Assembly (NCBI RefSeq): GCF_036850765.1
Contig: NC_089491.1
Location: 183,065,520 to 183,129,519 of the forward strand
DNA: 64,000 nucleotides
Direction of reading: 5' to 3'
DNA from: Saccopteryx bilineata
Taxonomy: Eukaryota; Chordata; Mammalia; Chiroptera; Emballonuridae
In this document: positions 24,440 through 36,312 of the stretch, in pieces
How positions within the stretch are numbered: position 1 is the stretch's first letter
Layout of the letters: each line of letters starts with the position of its first letter
Notes under the pieces: model-generated
Database searches by the model: none
What the model was told of the DNA's origin: nothing
The model's input: the letters and a program-made list of their open reading frames with translations, nothing else
Made by a program: the position numbers and the translations under genes

Positions 24440-24830
24440 CAAGAGGTTGCGCAAAGTCAAAAGCTCAAGGATGAGCTGCAGACTGAGTGCCAACAACAGC
24501 ATGAGCTGGAACGATCACTGGAGAAATAGTTGCAGATTAGAGAACTGCTGATCAGGCCATAGGCTGAGGAACCAGCAACAGCTTGAGCTGGAATGAGTGC
24601 TGGAGAAGGAGGCTGCAGTGTGAGATGCAGGCTGAGCACCAACAGTGCCTGAAACTAGAATGATCTCTGGAGAAGGAGTTATGGATTTGAGCTGCAATTT
24701 GCCCTGGAAGCTGAACATTGGCAGTGACAGCTGTTAGAGAAACAACTGCAGGTTCAATAAAACGATAGGTGTGCAAGTGGCACAGTTACAAGATTATATG
24801 ATGGAGACAGCTGAGGGAAAGGAGGATCCC
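24440..24830 (+). pseudogene. Gag-position remnant with tandem coiled-coil-type repeats
   Basis: About four diverged units of 68-82 bp begin near 24481, 24563, 24631 and 24710. Each is of the form 'gctgag-accaacag-gctgaactggaa-gatcactggagaagga-ctgcag'. Translated, the units are rich in Glu, Gln and Leu (LE.SLEKEL type), a heptad pattern. Stops (for example at 24528) break the frame. A gag identity rests on position between the LTR and the protease, not on a capsid or zinc-knuckle motif, which I do not see. Confidence 0.5.
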
Positions 24831-24954
24831 CAAGACCCTTTGTTCCAGTATGAATAAAGGGAAGGCTGAGGGATCCATCTAAATAAGATGGGCAGGGACC
24901 AGAGGCCACATGTGGAACTGACAACCCACTGGTCCCCTTCTAATGTACAATAGG

Positions 24955-27900
24955 TATTAGCCTTGGTGGATACAGGTGCAGAATGTTCCCTCCTCTATGG
25001 GAACCCAAAGGGGTTTTCTGGGACCCCAGTGGCCATTGACAGTTATGGGGGCCAACTGTTCAAGTGAGGCCAATAATTATTCTATTGGGGAATAAGGAAG
25101 ACTGCCTCCTTAACCCATACAAGGTATATGTATCTCCTATTCCTGAATATATTTTGATGGTTGATATCTTATAAAGACTGTGGTTGGAAACCACAGCCAG
25201 GGAGTTCTCCCTGCAGGTCTGGGTCATGAAGGCAGTGTTATGGGGGAATGGAGCACATTCCCCCTTGCAATTATCCATTCCCCCAGTGTGTGACTAGCAC
25301 AAAACAGTACCACCTGCCAGGCAGCTATGAAGAAATCACTAGGACAGTCCTCAAACTAGAAAAGGTGGGGATCACCTGGTTGGTGTACAGCCTTTACAAC
25401 TCCCCAGTATGGCCTGTGTGCAAACCAGATGGAACCTGGCAAATGACAGTAGATTACAGAGAACTTAAAAAGTTGTTCCCCTTTGCATGCATCTGTTCCC
25501 TTGATAGCTAACCTGATGAATCCATCAGGTTGAAGCCATGAGTTGAGGACATACCACTTTGTGGCAGATTTGGCTAAATGCCTTTTTCTCTACTGATATA
25601 GCTGCAAAGAGTCAAGACCAATTTGCCTTCACTTGGTAAGGGCAGCAATGGATCTTTTCAGAATTACCACAAGGCTATTTGCTAGCCCCACCATCTGTCA
25701 CAGCTGGTGGCTCCTGGCCTGGCAACATGGAAAGAGCCAGAGGTGATTCATATGTACCATTATATCAATGATATTATGCTAACTAGTGACTCTCTTCCAG
25801 AAAAGCAGTCCCTACCCTGACATCCCATTTGAAAACGTGTAGCTGGGTGGTCAACAAGGGCAAATTACTAGGACTTGAATTATCTGTTAAGTTCTTGGGG
25901 GTTGTCAGGTCGGGTTAGACAGAAGTTATCCCTGACACAGTTATAGATAAGATCCAAGCATACCCTGTGCCCACTATGGTAAAACAGTTACAGGAATTCC
26001 TAGCTCTGTCGGGGTATTGGTAAGCATTCATAACCCATTTGGCTCAGTTACTGTGCCCCCTATAGAACCTTATTTGGAAGGGGGGTTGCTGGGATTTGAC
26101 TGAGAAGGCACATGGTGCCTTTGCAGCAGCTAAGAGAGCTGTGAAGGTGGCAGAGGCCTTGAATGTGTTTGATCCTGCCAGGCCCTGTTAGCTTGATGGC
26201 CATGTAATCTTTGAGGGGTTTGGATGGGGCTTGTGGCAATGGACAGAGCACTTACAACAACCTATTGGGTTTTGGTCCCAATTGTTGAAAGGTGCTGAAG
26301 TCCATTAGTGGAGAAACAGTTGGCAGCTGTATATGCTGCCCTCCTAGCTACTGAGAGTATTACAACCACAACTCCAGTTATGGTTAAGACAACATACCCT
26401 ATTGCAGGATAGGTGTGAAATTGGGCAAGTAGGGTGCATACTTGCAACAATGCTGTGCTCTTATCACTAGCCCATTGCAAACTGAACTGCAGGAACTCTT
26501 GGGTTCAGGAACCTATGCAACCTTAGCGTCAGGTGCAGCTGGGGTTCAGGAGGCAGAATCTGAAGTCAGTCCCCACCAGGAGGGGCGGGTGCCCATCCCC
26601 AAGGTTGTCTGGTATACTGATGGTTCTATCAGGGGCCAACCTGCCAAGTGGATAGACAGAGCCTTCCATCTGGCCACTGAGACTACTTGGATGGACACAG
26701 GAACAGGCCAGAGCAGCCAACAGGTGAAATTAAGAGCCATATGGCTAGTTGCCCATAATCAACCTTCACCTCTGGTGATCTGCACTGACAGCTGGGCTGT
26801 CTATGGTGGACTGACCCTTTGGATTGCTACTTGGCACACTAACCAGTGAATGGTAACTCACCAACCACTATGGGGTCAGGCCATGTGGCAGGACTTATGG
26901 GAAACAGGACACCAGAAGCAGGTGACAGTATATCATGTCACAGGGCATGCCCCTCTAGCCCATCCTGGGAATGGTGAGGCAGATATGTTGGCAAGGGTGT
27001 GATGGTTGGAGATTGTACCTGCACTGGCTCCACCAGCGTCTGTTCCATGTGGGACAGAAAACTGTGTGGGCTATGGTTAAGGCGTGGAGCTTGCCTGTGT
27101 CCTATGCAGAGGTACTTGCAGCTTGTGATTAATGTGTAGTATGTTCCAAGGAGCACCTCAGAGACCACTGGCATCACCTGGAGAGACCCAGAGAGATCAT
27201 GTTCCACTGACAAGGTGGCAGGCAGACAGACATTGGACTCTACCAAAGTGAGACAAGTACCAGTATGCAGTCGCCTGTGAAGATACTGTCACTGGTCTGC
27301 TTGTTGCTTACCCCACCTGTAACTGAGCAGAAGGCAGTTATATAGGCTGTGAACCACCTGAGTGCTTCATAGGGGTGACTGCTTGTCCTTGCAAGTGACT
27401 ACAGTACCCATTTAATTGGTTCTATGGTGAAGCATTGGGCTTAAGACCTGGGGGTTGACTGGGAGTACCATGCTCCCTACCACCTTCTGGTATCATTGAG
27501 CAATACAATGGACTCTTAAAGCAGGGACTGCAACAGGAGGGGGCACCAGCTCCCTTACAGGATGGGCATACTGCTTGTGGGTGGTACTTTGGATTTTGAA
27601 TGAGAAACCTCAATGGGGGAGGGGAAGCTCTAGTGAAGACCCTCCTGCACCAGGCAGCTGCTCCCATCCAGTTGCAGATAGGCACCAAGGAAGGATGCAT
27701 TACTTAAGCCAGGCTTTGGACAGCAGGGCAATGTGCTCCTGCCTGCCCCAACAGCCCTCCTTAAAGGCCAATGGCTTACATGGACATGGCCCTGGACTGT
27801 ACAGGCCTCCCACCTATGATAGGTGACCTTGTTGGCAACCGTGGGGTAGGGGGTTAGAGGTGGACCTCCAGTTAACTCCCTGAGCAACCAGCACCTGGTC
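24955..27900 (+). pseudogene. Retroviral pol remnant (protease, RT, RNase H, integrase)
   Basis: In order: protease active site VDTGAE (about 24966); an RT N-terminal block LPGSYEEI and TVDYREL (25310-25470); LPQGYL (about 25665); a catalytic box reading YIND instead of Y-x-DD (about 25770); RNase H WYTDGS (about 26610) and CTDSWAVY (about 26780); an integrase core stretch with SDYSTHLIGS (about 27396) and a later IIEQYNGLL (about 27493). Stops and shifts occur throughout and no segment exceeds about 135 codons. These domains would copy and integrate proviral DNA, but nothing here can work. The 3' end of the region is cut by L1-B. Confidence 0.85.
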
Positions 27901-27929
27901 CCCTAAGATAAAAGTGTCTTATGGTCACA

Positions 27930-27941
27930 GTGATGGCGCGG
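27930..27941 (+). promoter_or_regulatory. YY1-like site at the L1-B 5' end
   Basis: GTGATGGCGCGG has the ATGGC core at the position where human L1 carries its YY1 site. The last C differs from the L1-A form, and the CRE of L1-A is absent. Inferred from position and motif. Confidence 0.4.
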
Positions 27942-28370
27942 TAGAAAGCGATACCGAAAATCACCCCATAAACTCAACAAGTTCTTCAACCAGAAACAGA
28001 AAAACCTATCCTTGGAGTCTTCAGATGCTTCACAACACACCCGGAGGTAGGATCGAGCGAAAGATTGGCTAAATATATGGTCAAACCCCAGGGGAAATAA
28101 GGAGTAAGAAATGCTCCGCCTTCCTCTCTAATCCAAACAAGATGGCTTTCACTGAGAACTGAGAATATAGAAACTAAGGCGGGCATAGGGAGTGAATAGA
28201 TCCAGGCCGCGGTATAAACAGCCAAACCAGGCTGTGGCACGGAGATCCAAGCCGTGGAAAAACCTGGGCAATTCAAGCTAACACGCGTGCCAAACCCAGA
28301 CAAAGAAAGACAAGTGGGGCAGCCATTTTCCGCATCTCCTGGTTGGCGCGCGCGTGGTTAGTGGGCAAGA

Positions 28371-29190
28371 GATTCCTACGAACACTTCAGGGGTGGGCGC
28401 CGCCCATGCTAACCCACAGAGAAGCAGAGTCAGAGGCCTCTGTGTGGGCAAAAAGCAGCATCTTCTAGGAGCCCCAGCGCCCTGAGGGGACCGGGCACGG
28501 GGAGGGAGCTGGAGCCAACTCCAACGGCAGAACTTTTCTGTGCGGGAGGAGGGCTTTCGCGGAGTGAGAGGCGTCCCGCCTGAGCCTCATAATCTGGTCA
28601 GTGCGCAAGCACGCAGAGTGGGCAGGAGATTCCTCCGAACTCCTCAGGGGTGGGTGCCCATGTTTTCCCTCAGAGGAGCAGAGTCAGAGGCCGGTGAGCG
28701 GGCCAGGAGCAGAAGCCCCAGAGCCCTGGGAAAGCCGCACGGGGACAGAGCGAAAGCCAATTCCAACCCAGTAACTTTTCCGTGTGGGCAGAGGGCTTTC
28801 TCGGAGTGAGAGGCGTCCCGCCTGAGCCTCATAATCTGCTCAGCGCGCACGCAGGAAGAGTGAACAGGAGATTCCTCCGAACTTCTCAGGGGTGGGCGCC
28901 CGTGTTTTTCCCACAGAGGAGCAGGTCTGTGAGCGGGCCAGGAGCGGAATCTCAGGCAGCCCTAGCCCCTTGGGAAAGCCGCACGGGGATAGAGTGAAAG
29001 CCAATTCCAAAGCTCGATCTTTTCCGTGTGGGTAGGGATTTCACTCGAAGTGTGACCTGTCTGGTCTGACATCCTGGTGGGTGCGCACGGACAGTGGGCA
29101 AGAGATTCCTCCGAACACCTCAAGAGTGGGCACTCGAGTTATCCCACAGAGGGGCAGAGCCAGAGGTCTTTGAGTGGGAGGAAGCCACGC
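28371..29190 (+). repeat. Tandem 5' UTR units of L1-B (4 copies)
   Basis: The anchor 'gattcct(c/a)cgaac' recurs at 28371, 28628, 28870 and 29103, with spacings of 257, 242 and 233 bp. Each is followed by the 'cagaggagcagagtcag', 'gccccag-gccctggg' and 'ccaattccaa' blocks. L1-A has about one unit fewer. CpG-rich, in contrast to the rest of the L1. Confidence 0.8.
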
Positions 29191-30605
29191 CTGATTATGC
29201 TAGCAGCTCTGACTGACTGAGCCTTACTCAGAGCCCTGTGCTGAGTGGGAATAGAGTGGGGAGTTGCCAGCTCTTTGAGACTCTTACTATCCAGGCAGAG
29301 GCAGCAGCAACCCCATAGCTGGATTATCAGGCTTCTAATTGTGGAAGGAAAGACGAGGAGAGAGGCTCCAGGAACACTCTCACAGTGAGAGATCCTCTCA
29401 TTGTTGGAGCCTATAAACACTAATGAGCCTCGACTGCCAATGAGACTGAAGCCCAATACATGACATTGCCATAGAGAATTATCAACTGCAAACCTCTTCC
29501 AGAGCGTGCCACAGGGGCAGAACCCGGGGTACAAAGTCACCGACCAGAAAGACAGAAAAGAAAAAGCAAGACGACAACCTCTCAAAATCAAGAATAATCT
29601 GCAGACTTTATAACCTATCCCATTTTATTATATTTGTTCGTCTGTGTCTCTTTTCTTCATTCTTGATTTTTTTTTTCTACTCCAATTTGGTCATTTAATT
29701 CTCTCTCAGTCTTACTCTCGCCTCTCTTTGAACTACACTACCCATAAGTGTTAAATCTCCCATTATCTTTTCTTTCCTCCTCCTTTCTCTCTATGAGGGT
29801 TGCAATCCAAAACCCCTAACTCTCTCTTTCTCTCTCCTCCTTTTTCTTTTTTCTTCTTTAAGTGGTTCCATCTTTTCTCTCTCTCTCTCTCTCTTTTCTC
29901 TCTCTATATTAGTCTCTTCCTCTCTCCTTTACGTATTCTCTCATTCAAACCTCAATAACAAATTATCTTATCTGGGACTCAAACTTAAGTTTGTGGCATT
30001 TTGGAGGGTTTTTACTTCACCTTTTTAACACATTAGCAGTGCTCCCATCCCTGGCTCTCCATTTTATCTAGTTCTTGTTCCACTAAATACAATATTAATT
30101 TTTTAATTTTCCACCCCTTTTTCCTGTTTCCCTCTTATTCCTCTCATCATAACTCTGAGTCAGCCAACACCTAAAAGCAAATCATTTTATTTTTGACCCA
30201 AATTTTTTCCTAATTTGCTTTTTGTGGGTCTATACTGCTTCCCCCCCTTTTTTTATATATAAATATTTTTTCTTTTTTTTTTTTTTCTTTTTTTTCTTTT
30301 TCCTTTACCCCTATATTACTTCTCCCCAATTCAGGCCCTCCACTACAGGTATTGTTTGTTCTATTTAGTACAATATAATTCACAGTTCATCACAAGATTT
30401 TCTCAAAAAAGAGGGGAGAGGAGAGGAGAGGAAAAAGGAGGGGAAGGAATTATTCCCTTTTTTTCCTCAAATTTTTATCTTATTTTATTTTTCTTTATTT
30501 AATGATTAATTTTAAAAAAACGCAATTTTTTATTTTTATTTTTATTTTTTTATCCTTTTATTCCTTATAAAATCTCATTAATACTATCAAGAAAACCACA
30601 CTCAG

Positions 30606-31628
30606 ATGCCATTAAAGAAGAGAAAATCGAATATCAAGGATACAAAAGAAAGAGAGGTAACACAGAGAGATGAGGAAAAATCTATGGAGAAAAAATTTAA
30701 GATATTGGAAACCTTGGAGTTAAACGACAGAGAATTTAAAATAGAAATCCTAAAAATACTCAGAGATATACAAGAAAACACAGAAAGGCAATTTAGGGAG
30801 CTCAGAAAACAACTCGATGCACACAAAGAGTATATCTCCAAGGAAATTAAAACTATAAAAACAAATCAAACAGAGATGAAAAACTCAATTCACGAGCTGA
30901 AAAATGAGGTAACAAGCTTAGCTAATAGAACAGGCCAGATAGAAGAGAGGATTAGCGAAATAGAAGACAAGCAACTTGAGGCACAACAAAGAGAAGAAGA
31001 AAGAGATTCAAAAATTAAAAAAAATGAGATAGCCCTACAAGAATTATCTGACTCCATCAAAAAGAATAACATAAGAATAATAGGTATATCAGAGGGAGAA
31101 GAGAGAGAAAATGGAATGGAGAACATACTCAAACAAATAATAGATGAGAACTTCCCAAGCCTGTGGAAAGAACTAAAACCTCAAATTCTAGAAGCAAACA
31201 GAACTCCAAGTTTTCTTAACCCCAACAAACCTACTTCAAGGCACATCATAATAAAATTGGCAAAAACCAACTGCAAAGAAAAAATTCTCAAGGCAGCCAG
31301 GGAAAAGGAGAATACAACATATAAAGGAAGGCCCATTAGATTATCATCAGATTTCTCAACAGAAACTCTACAAGCTAGAAGAGAGTGGACCCCAATATTT
31401 AAAGTCTTGAAAGAGAGGAACTTTCAGCCACGAATACTATACCCATCAAAGCTATCCTTCAAATATGAAGGAGAAATAAAAACATTCACAGATACAGAAA
31501 AGATGAGAGAATTTATCACCAGAAAACCCCCACTCCAGGAAATACAAAAGGGGGTTCTCCAATCAGATACAAAGAATAAAAAAACAACAACAACAAAGCC
31601 ACAAGTAAAAGCTCCAAGAAGAACATAA
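30606..31628 (+). CDS. L1 ORF1p, RNA-binding chaperone (340 aa)
   Basis: Same protein as L1-A ORF1: coiled coil (about 45-150), RRM-like part from NNIRIIGI (about 152) and C-terminal domain with LYPSKLSFKYEG (about 295-306). At 340 residues it is close to the human 338. A CAACAACAA-type insertion in the A-run near 31580 changes the phase, so it ends in a short tail (KAPRRT) instead of the Lys-rich extension of L1-A. No internal stop. It could still make protein if transcribed. Confidence 0.9.
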   Translation: MPLKKRKSNIKDTKEREVTQRDEEKSMEKKFKILETLELNDREFKIEILKILRDIQENTERQFRELRKQLDAHKEYISKEIKTIKTNQTEMKNSIHELKNEVTSLANRTGQIEERISEIEDKQLEAQQREEERDSKIKKNEIALQELSDSIKKNNIRIIGISEGEERENGMENILKQIIDENFPSLWKELKPQILEANRTPSFLNPNKPTSRHIIIKLAKTNCKEKILKAAREKENTTYKGRPIRLSSDFSTETLQARREWTPIFKVLKERNFQPRILYPSKLSFKYEGEIKTFTDTEKMREFITRKPPLQEIQKGVLQSDTKNKKTTTTKPQVKAPRRT

Positions 31629-31931
31629 CAAAACCAACTTTAAACTGTGACAACAATAAGAAAGGGGGGGAGAGGATGAAGATTAACAGAAGCAAAGGGC
31701 GATGGAGGGCAAAAGTACTCACAAAATAGTGCACTACAATGAACAGGGTAGGAACCCTTTTCATTACTTAATGGTAACCACCATTGAAAAAACCACCACA
31801 GAAGCACATGATTTAAAAAAGATAGCAACAGAAAAAAGATGTATGGAACACAACCAAATAAAAACAAAAGATAGAAAAACGAAAGAGAAGAATCAAACAA
31901 GGCACAAAACTAACAGAAAGCAATCTATAAA

Positions 31932-34900
31932 ATGGCAATGAGGAACTCACAAGTGTCAATAATTACACTAAATGTAAACGGATTAAACTCACCAATAAAA
32001 AGGCACAGAGTAGCCGAATGGATCAAAAAAGAAAATCCAACTGTATGTTGCCTACAAGAAACTCATCTAAGTAACAAGGATAAAAACAAATTCAAAGTGA
32101 AAGGCTGGAAAACAATGCTCCAAGCAAATAACATCCACAAAAAAGCAGGCGTAGCAATACTCATATCTGATGATGCTGACTACAAGACAGGAAAAGTACT
32201 CAGAGACAAAAATGGCCATTTCATAATGGCTAAGGGGACACTGAATCAAGAAGACATAACAATTCTTAATATATAGGCACCAAACCAAGGAGCACCAAAA
32301 TATATAAGACAGCTACTTATTGACCTTAAAACAAAAACTGACAAAAATACAATCATACTTGGAGACCTCAATACACCGCTGACGGCTCTAGATCGGTCAT
32401 CCAAACAGAGAATCAACAAAGACATAGTGGCCTTAAACAAAACACTAGAGCACCTGGATATGATAGACATCTACAGGACATTTCATCCCAAAGTGACTGA
32501 GTATACATTTTTCTCCAGTGTACATGGATCATTCTCAAGAATTGACCATATGTTGGGCCACAAAAACATCAGCAAATTCAGAAAAATTGAAGTTGTACCA
32601 AGCATATTTTCTGATCATAAAGCCTTGAAACTAGAATTCAACTGCAAAAAAGAGGAAAAAAATCCCACAAAAATGTGGAAACTAAACAACATACTTTTAA
32701 AGAATGAATGGGTCAAAGAAGAAATAAGTGCAGAGATCAAAAGATATATACAGACAAATGAAAATGATAATACAACATATCAGAATCTACGGCATGCAGC
32801 AAAAGCAGTGATAAGAGGGAAGTTCATATCACTTCAGGCCTGTATGAACAAACAAGAGAGAGCCCAAGTGAACCACTTAACTTGCCACCTTAAGGAACTA
32901 GAAAATGAAGAACAAAGACAACCCAAAACCAGCCGAAGAAAGGAGATAATAAAAATCAGAGAAGAAATAAATGAAATAGAGAACAGAAAAACTATAGAAA
33001 AAATTAATAGAACAAGGAGCTGGTTCTTTGAAAAAATCAACAAAATTGACAAACCCTTGGCAAGACTTACCAAGGAAAAAAGAGAAAGAACTCATATAAA
33101 CAAAATCCAAAATGAAAGAGGAGAAATCACCACGGACATCGTAGATATACAAAGAATTATTGTAGAATACTATGAAAAACTTTATGCCACTAAATTCAAC
33201 AACCTAGAAGAAATGGATAAATTCCTAGAACAATACAACCTTCCTAGACTGAGTCAAGAAGAAGCAGAAAGCCTAAACAGACCTATTAGTAGAGAAGAAA
33301 TAGAAAAAAACATTAAAAACCTCCCCAAAAATAAACATCCAGGCCCAGACGGCTATACCAGCGAATTTTATCAAACATTCAAAGAAGACTTGGTTCCTAT
33401 TCTACAGAAAGTCTTCCAAAAAATTGAAGAAGAAGCAATACCTCCAAACACATTTTATGAGGCAAACATAACCCTTATACCAAAACCAGGCAAGAATGGC
33501 ACAAAAAAAGAAAACTACAGACCAATATCTCTAATGAATACAGATGCTAAAATACTAAACAAAATACTAGCAAATCGAATACAACAACATATTAAAAAAA
33601 TAATACATCATGATCAAGTGGGATTCATCCCAAATCTCAAGGATGGTTCAACATACGTAAAACAGTTAACATAATACACCATATCAACAAAACAAAGAAC
33701 AAGAACCACATGATCTTATCAATAGATGCAGAAAAGGCTTTTGATAAAATACAACACAATTTTATGTTTAAGACTCTCAACAAAATGGGTATAGAAGGAA
33801 AATATCTCAACATGATAAAGGCCATATATGATAAACCATCAGCTAACATCATACTAAATGGCACAAAACTGAAGGCTTTCCCCCTTAAATCAGGAACAAG
33901 ACAGGGTTGTCCACTCTCTCCACTCTTATTTAATGTGGTACTAGAGGTTCTTGCCACAGCAATCAGACAAGACAAAGAAATAAAAGGCATCCATACGGAA
34001 AAGAAGAAGTAAAGGTATCACTTTTTGCAGATGATATGATCCTATACATCGAAAACCCCAAAGAATCCACAAAAAGACTTCTAGAAAAAATAAGCCAATA
34101 CAGTAAGGTTGCAGGATACAAAATTAACATACATAAGTCCATAGCCTTTCTATATGCCAACAATGAAACATTTGAGAATGAACTCAAAAGAATAATCCCC
34201 TTCACGATTGCAACAAAAAAAATAAAATACCTAGGAATAAACATAACAAAGAATGTAAAGGACTTATACAATGAAAACTATAAACCATTGTTAAGGGAAA
34301 TCGAAAAAGACATTATGAGATGGAAGAATATTCCTTGTTCTTGGTTAGGTAGAATAAATATAATCAAGATGGCCATATTACCCAAAGCTATATACAAATT
34401 TAATGCAATTCCCATCAAAATTCCAATGACATTTTTTAAAGAAATGGAGCAAAAAATAATCAGATTTATATGGAACTATAAAAAGCCCCGAATAGCCAAA
34501 GCAATCCTAAAGAAAAGGAATGAAGCTGGGGGCATTACAATACCTGACTTTAAACTCTATTATAGGGCCACGACAATCAAAACAACATGGTATTGGCAGA
34601 AAAATAGACACTCAGACCAATGGAACAGAATAGAAAGGCCAGAAATAAAACCACATATATATAGTCAAATAATTTTTAATAAAGGGGCCAACAACCCTCA
34701 ATGGAGAAAAGAAAGCCTCTTCAACAAATGGTGCTGGGAAAACTGGAAAGCCACATGCAAAAGAATGAAGCTGGACTACAGTTTGTCCCCCTGAACTAAA
34801 ATTAACTCAAAATGGATCAAAGATCTAAACATAAGACCTGAAACAATAAAGTACATAGAAGAAGACATAGGTACCAAACTCATGGACCTGGGTTTTAAAG

Positions 34901-35754
34901 AGCATTTTATGAATTTGACTCCACAGGCAAGAGAAGTGAAAGCAAAAATTAATGAATGGGACTACATCAGACTAAGAAGTTTTTGTTCAGCAAGAGAAAT
35001 TGATAACAAGATAAACAGACAGCCAACTAATTGGGAAATGATATTTTTAAACACCTGCTCAGATAAGGGCCTAATATCCAAAATATACAAAGAACTCATA
35101 AAACTCAACAACAAACAAACAAACAATCCATTAAAAAAATGGGAAGAGGATATGAACAGACACTTCTCCCAGGAAGAAATACAAATGGCCAACAGATATA
35201 TGAAAAGATGCTCATCTTCTTTAGTTATTAGAGAAATGCAAATCAAAACGGCAATGAGATACCACCTCACACCTATTAGACTAGCTATTATTAACAAGAC
35301 AGGTAATAGCAAATGTTGGAGAGGTTGTGGAGAAAAAGGAACCCTCATCCACTGTTGGTGGGAATGTAAAGTAGTACAACCATTATGGAAGAAAGTATGG
35401 TGGTTCCTCAAAAAACTGAAAATAGAACTACCTTATGACCCAGCAATCCCTCTACTGGGTATATACCCCAAAAACTCAGAAACATTGACTTGTAAAGACA
35501 CATGCAGCCCCATGTTCATTGCAGCATTGTTCACAGTGGCCAGGACATGGAAACAACCAAAAAGCCCATCAATAGATGACTGGATAAAGAAGATGTGGCA
35601 CATATACACTATGGAATACTACTCAGCCATAAGAAATGATGACATCGGATCATTTATAGCAAAATGGTGGGATCTTGACAACATTATACAGAGTGAAATA
35701 AGTAAATCAGAAAAAACCAGGAACTGCATTTTTCCATACGTAGATGGGACATAA
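31932..35754 (+). pseudogene. L1 ORF2 (endonuclease / reverse transcriptase), four lesions
   Basis: Spans the normal L1 ORF2 length (about 1275 codons) with no SINE. Lesions: TAG at 32274-32276, where L1-A has TAT; the one-base frameshift near 33633-33646 shared with L1-A; a private one-base deletion near 33996 ('catacgg' against 'catatcgg'), just before FADDMILY (about 34026); and TGA at 34792-34794, where L1-A has TGT. Endonuclease motifs ([13 protein letters not shown]), [14 protein letters not shown] and [14 protein letters not shown] are otherwise kept. No full-length ORF2p can be made. Confidence 0.93.
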
Positions 35755-35793
35755 AAGTGAGACCAAGAGACATTGATAAGAGTGTGGTGGTTA

Positions 35794-35838
35794 CGGGGGG
35801 AGTGGGGAGAGGGAGAGGGAAGGGGGAAGGGGAGGGGC
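35794..35838 (+). repeat. G-rich purine tract in L1-B 3' UTR
   Basis: Four or more runs of three to six G, with quadruplex potential. Equivalent to the tract in L1-A. Confidence 0.7.
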
Positions 35839-36018
35839 ACAAAGAGAACTAGATAGAGGGTGACAGGACAATCTGACTTTGGGTGATGGGTATGCAACAT
35901 AATTGAACTTTAAGATAACCTGGACATGTTATCTTTGAATATATGTATCTTGATTTACTGATGTCACCCCATTAAAAACAAATACAATAAAAAAAAATGA
36001 AAAAAAAAAGTGTCTTAT

Positions 36019-36312
36019 CTATTGAATGCTCAGGGAGACAGCATTATGAAGGGCAGCTTTGTAATTTCTTTATGGCCTATGAGTTCTCCCATTTTGCTGC
36101 TCAGAGAACCAACACATCCTGGTGTGCAGGCCGATAGGGTTTGGTACATGTGCCCGGGGCAGCCTCTGGTACCAGCTACGGTGCTGTCTGCGAACAGAAC
36201 TCTGACCTGTATTCTGTCAGAAGGGAAAGATTTTCCCCTCTTAGTGCTGCTGACAATTTTCTCATTTCGCCCATAGCTTATGCTTTTGCAATTCTGTTGC
36301 TGTAGTCTGTAC
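36019..36312 (+). pseudogene. Probable env-side remnant of the retrovirus
   Basis: Lies between the L1-B target duplication and the hAT, where env would be expected. One frame stays open for about 88 codons, with a potential glycosylation site (SANRTL) and two Cys residues, but no transmembrane or fusion-peptide feature can be pointed to. Env identity is inferred from position only. Confidence 0.35.

Larger units (their letters stand above)
27923..36005 (+). mobile_element. Full-length L1 retrotransposon (L1-B)
   Basis: Complete L1 with 5' UTR (27923-30605), ORF1, ORF2, G-rich 3' UTR and an A-rich tail. A perfect 13-bp target duplication AAAAGTGTCTTAT (27910-27922 and 36006-36018) shows an independent insertion, within the retroviral remnant. 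It is very similar to L1-A throughout. Its 5' UTR is about 260 bp longer, close to one tandem unit. ORF2 has more lesions than in L1-A. Confidence 0.95.

Noticed and set aside
25248..25511. Open RT segment as a domesticated retroviral gene
   Set aside because: It is only about 88 codons. Stops surround it and the catalytic box is altered (YIND), so there is no sign of preserved coding capacity.
7190..29591. Minus-strand frames conserved in both L1 5' UTRs (7190-7495 and 29139-29591), reminiscent of primate L1 ORF0
   Set aside because: Both rely on a TTG start with no in-frame ATG, and the two L1s are too similar for conservation to be informative.
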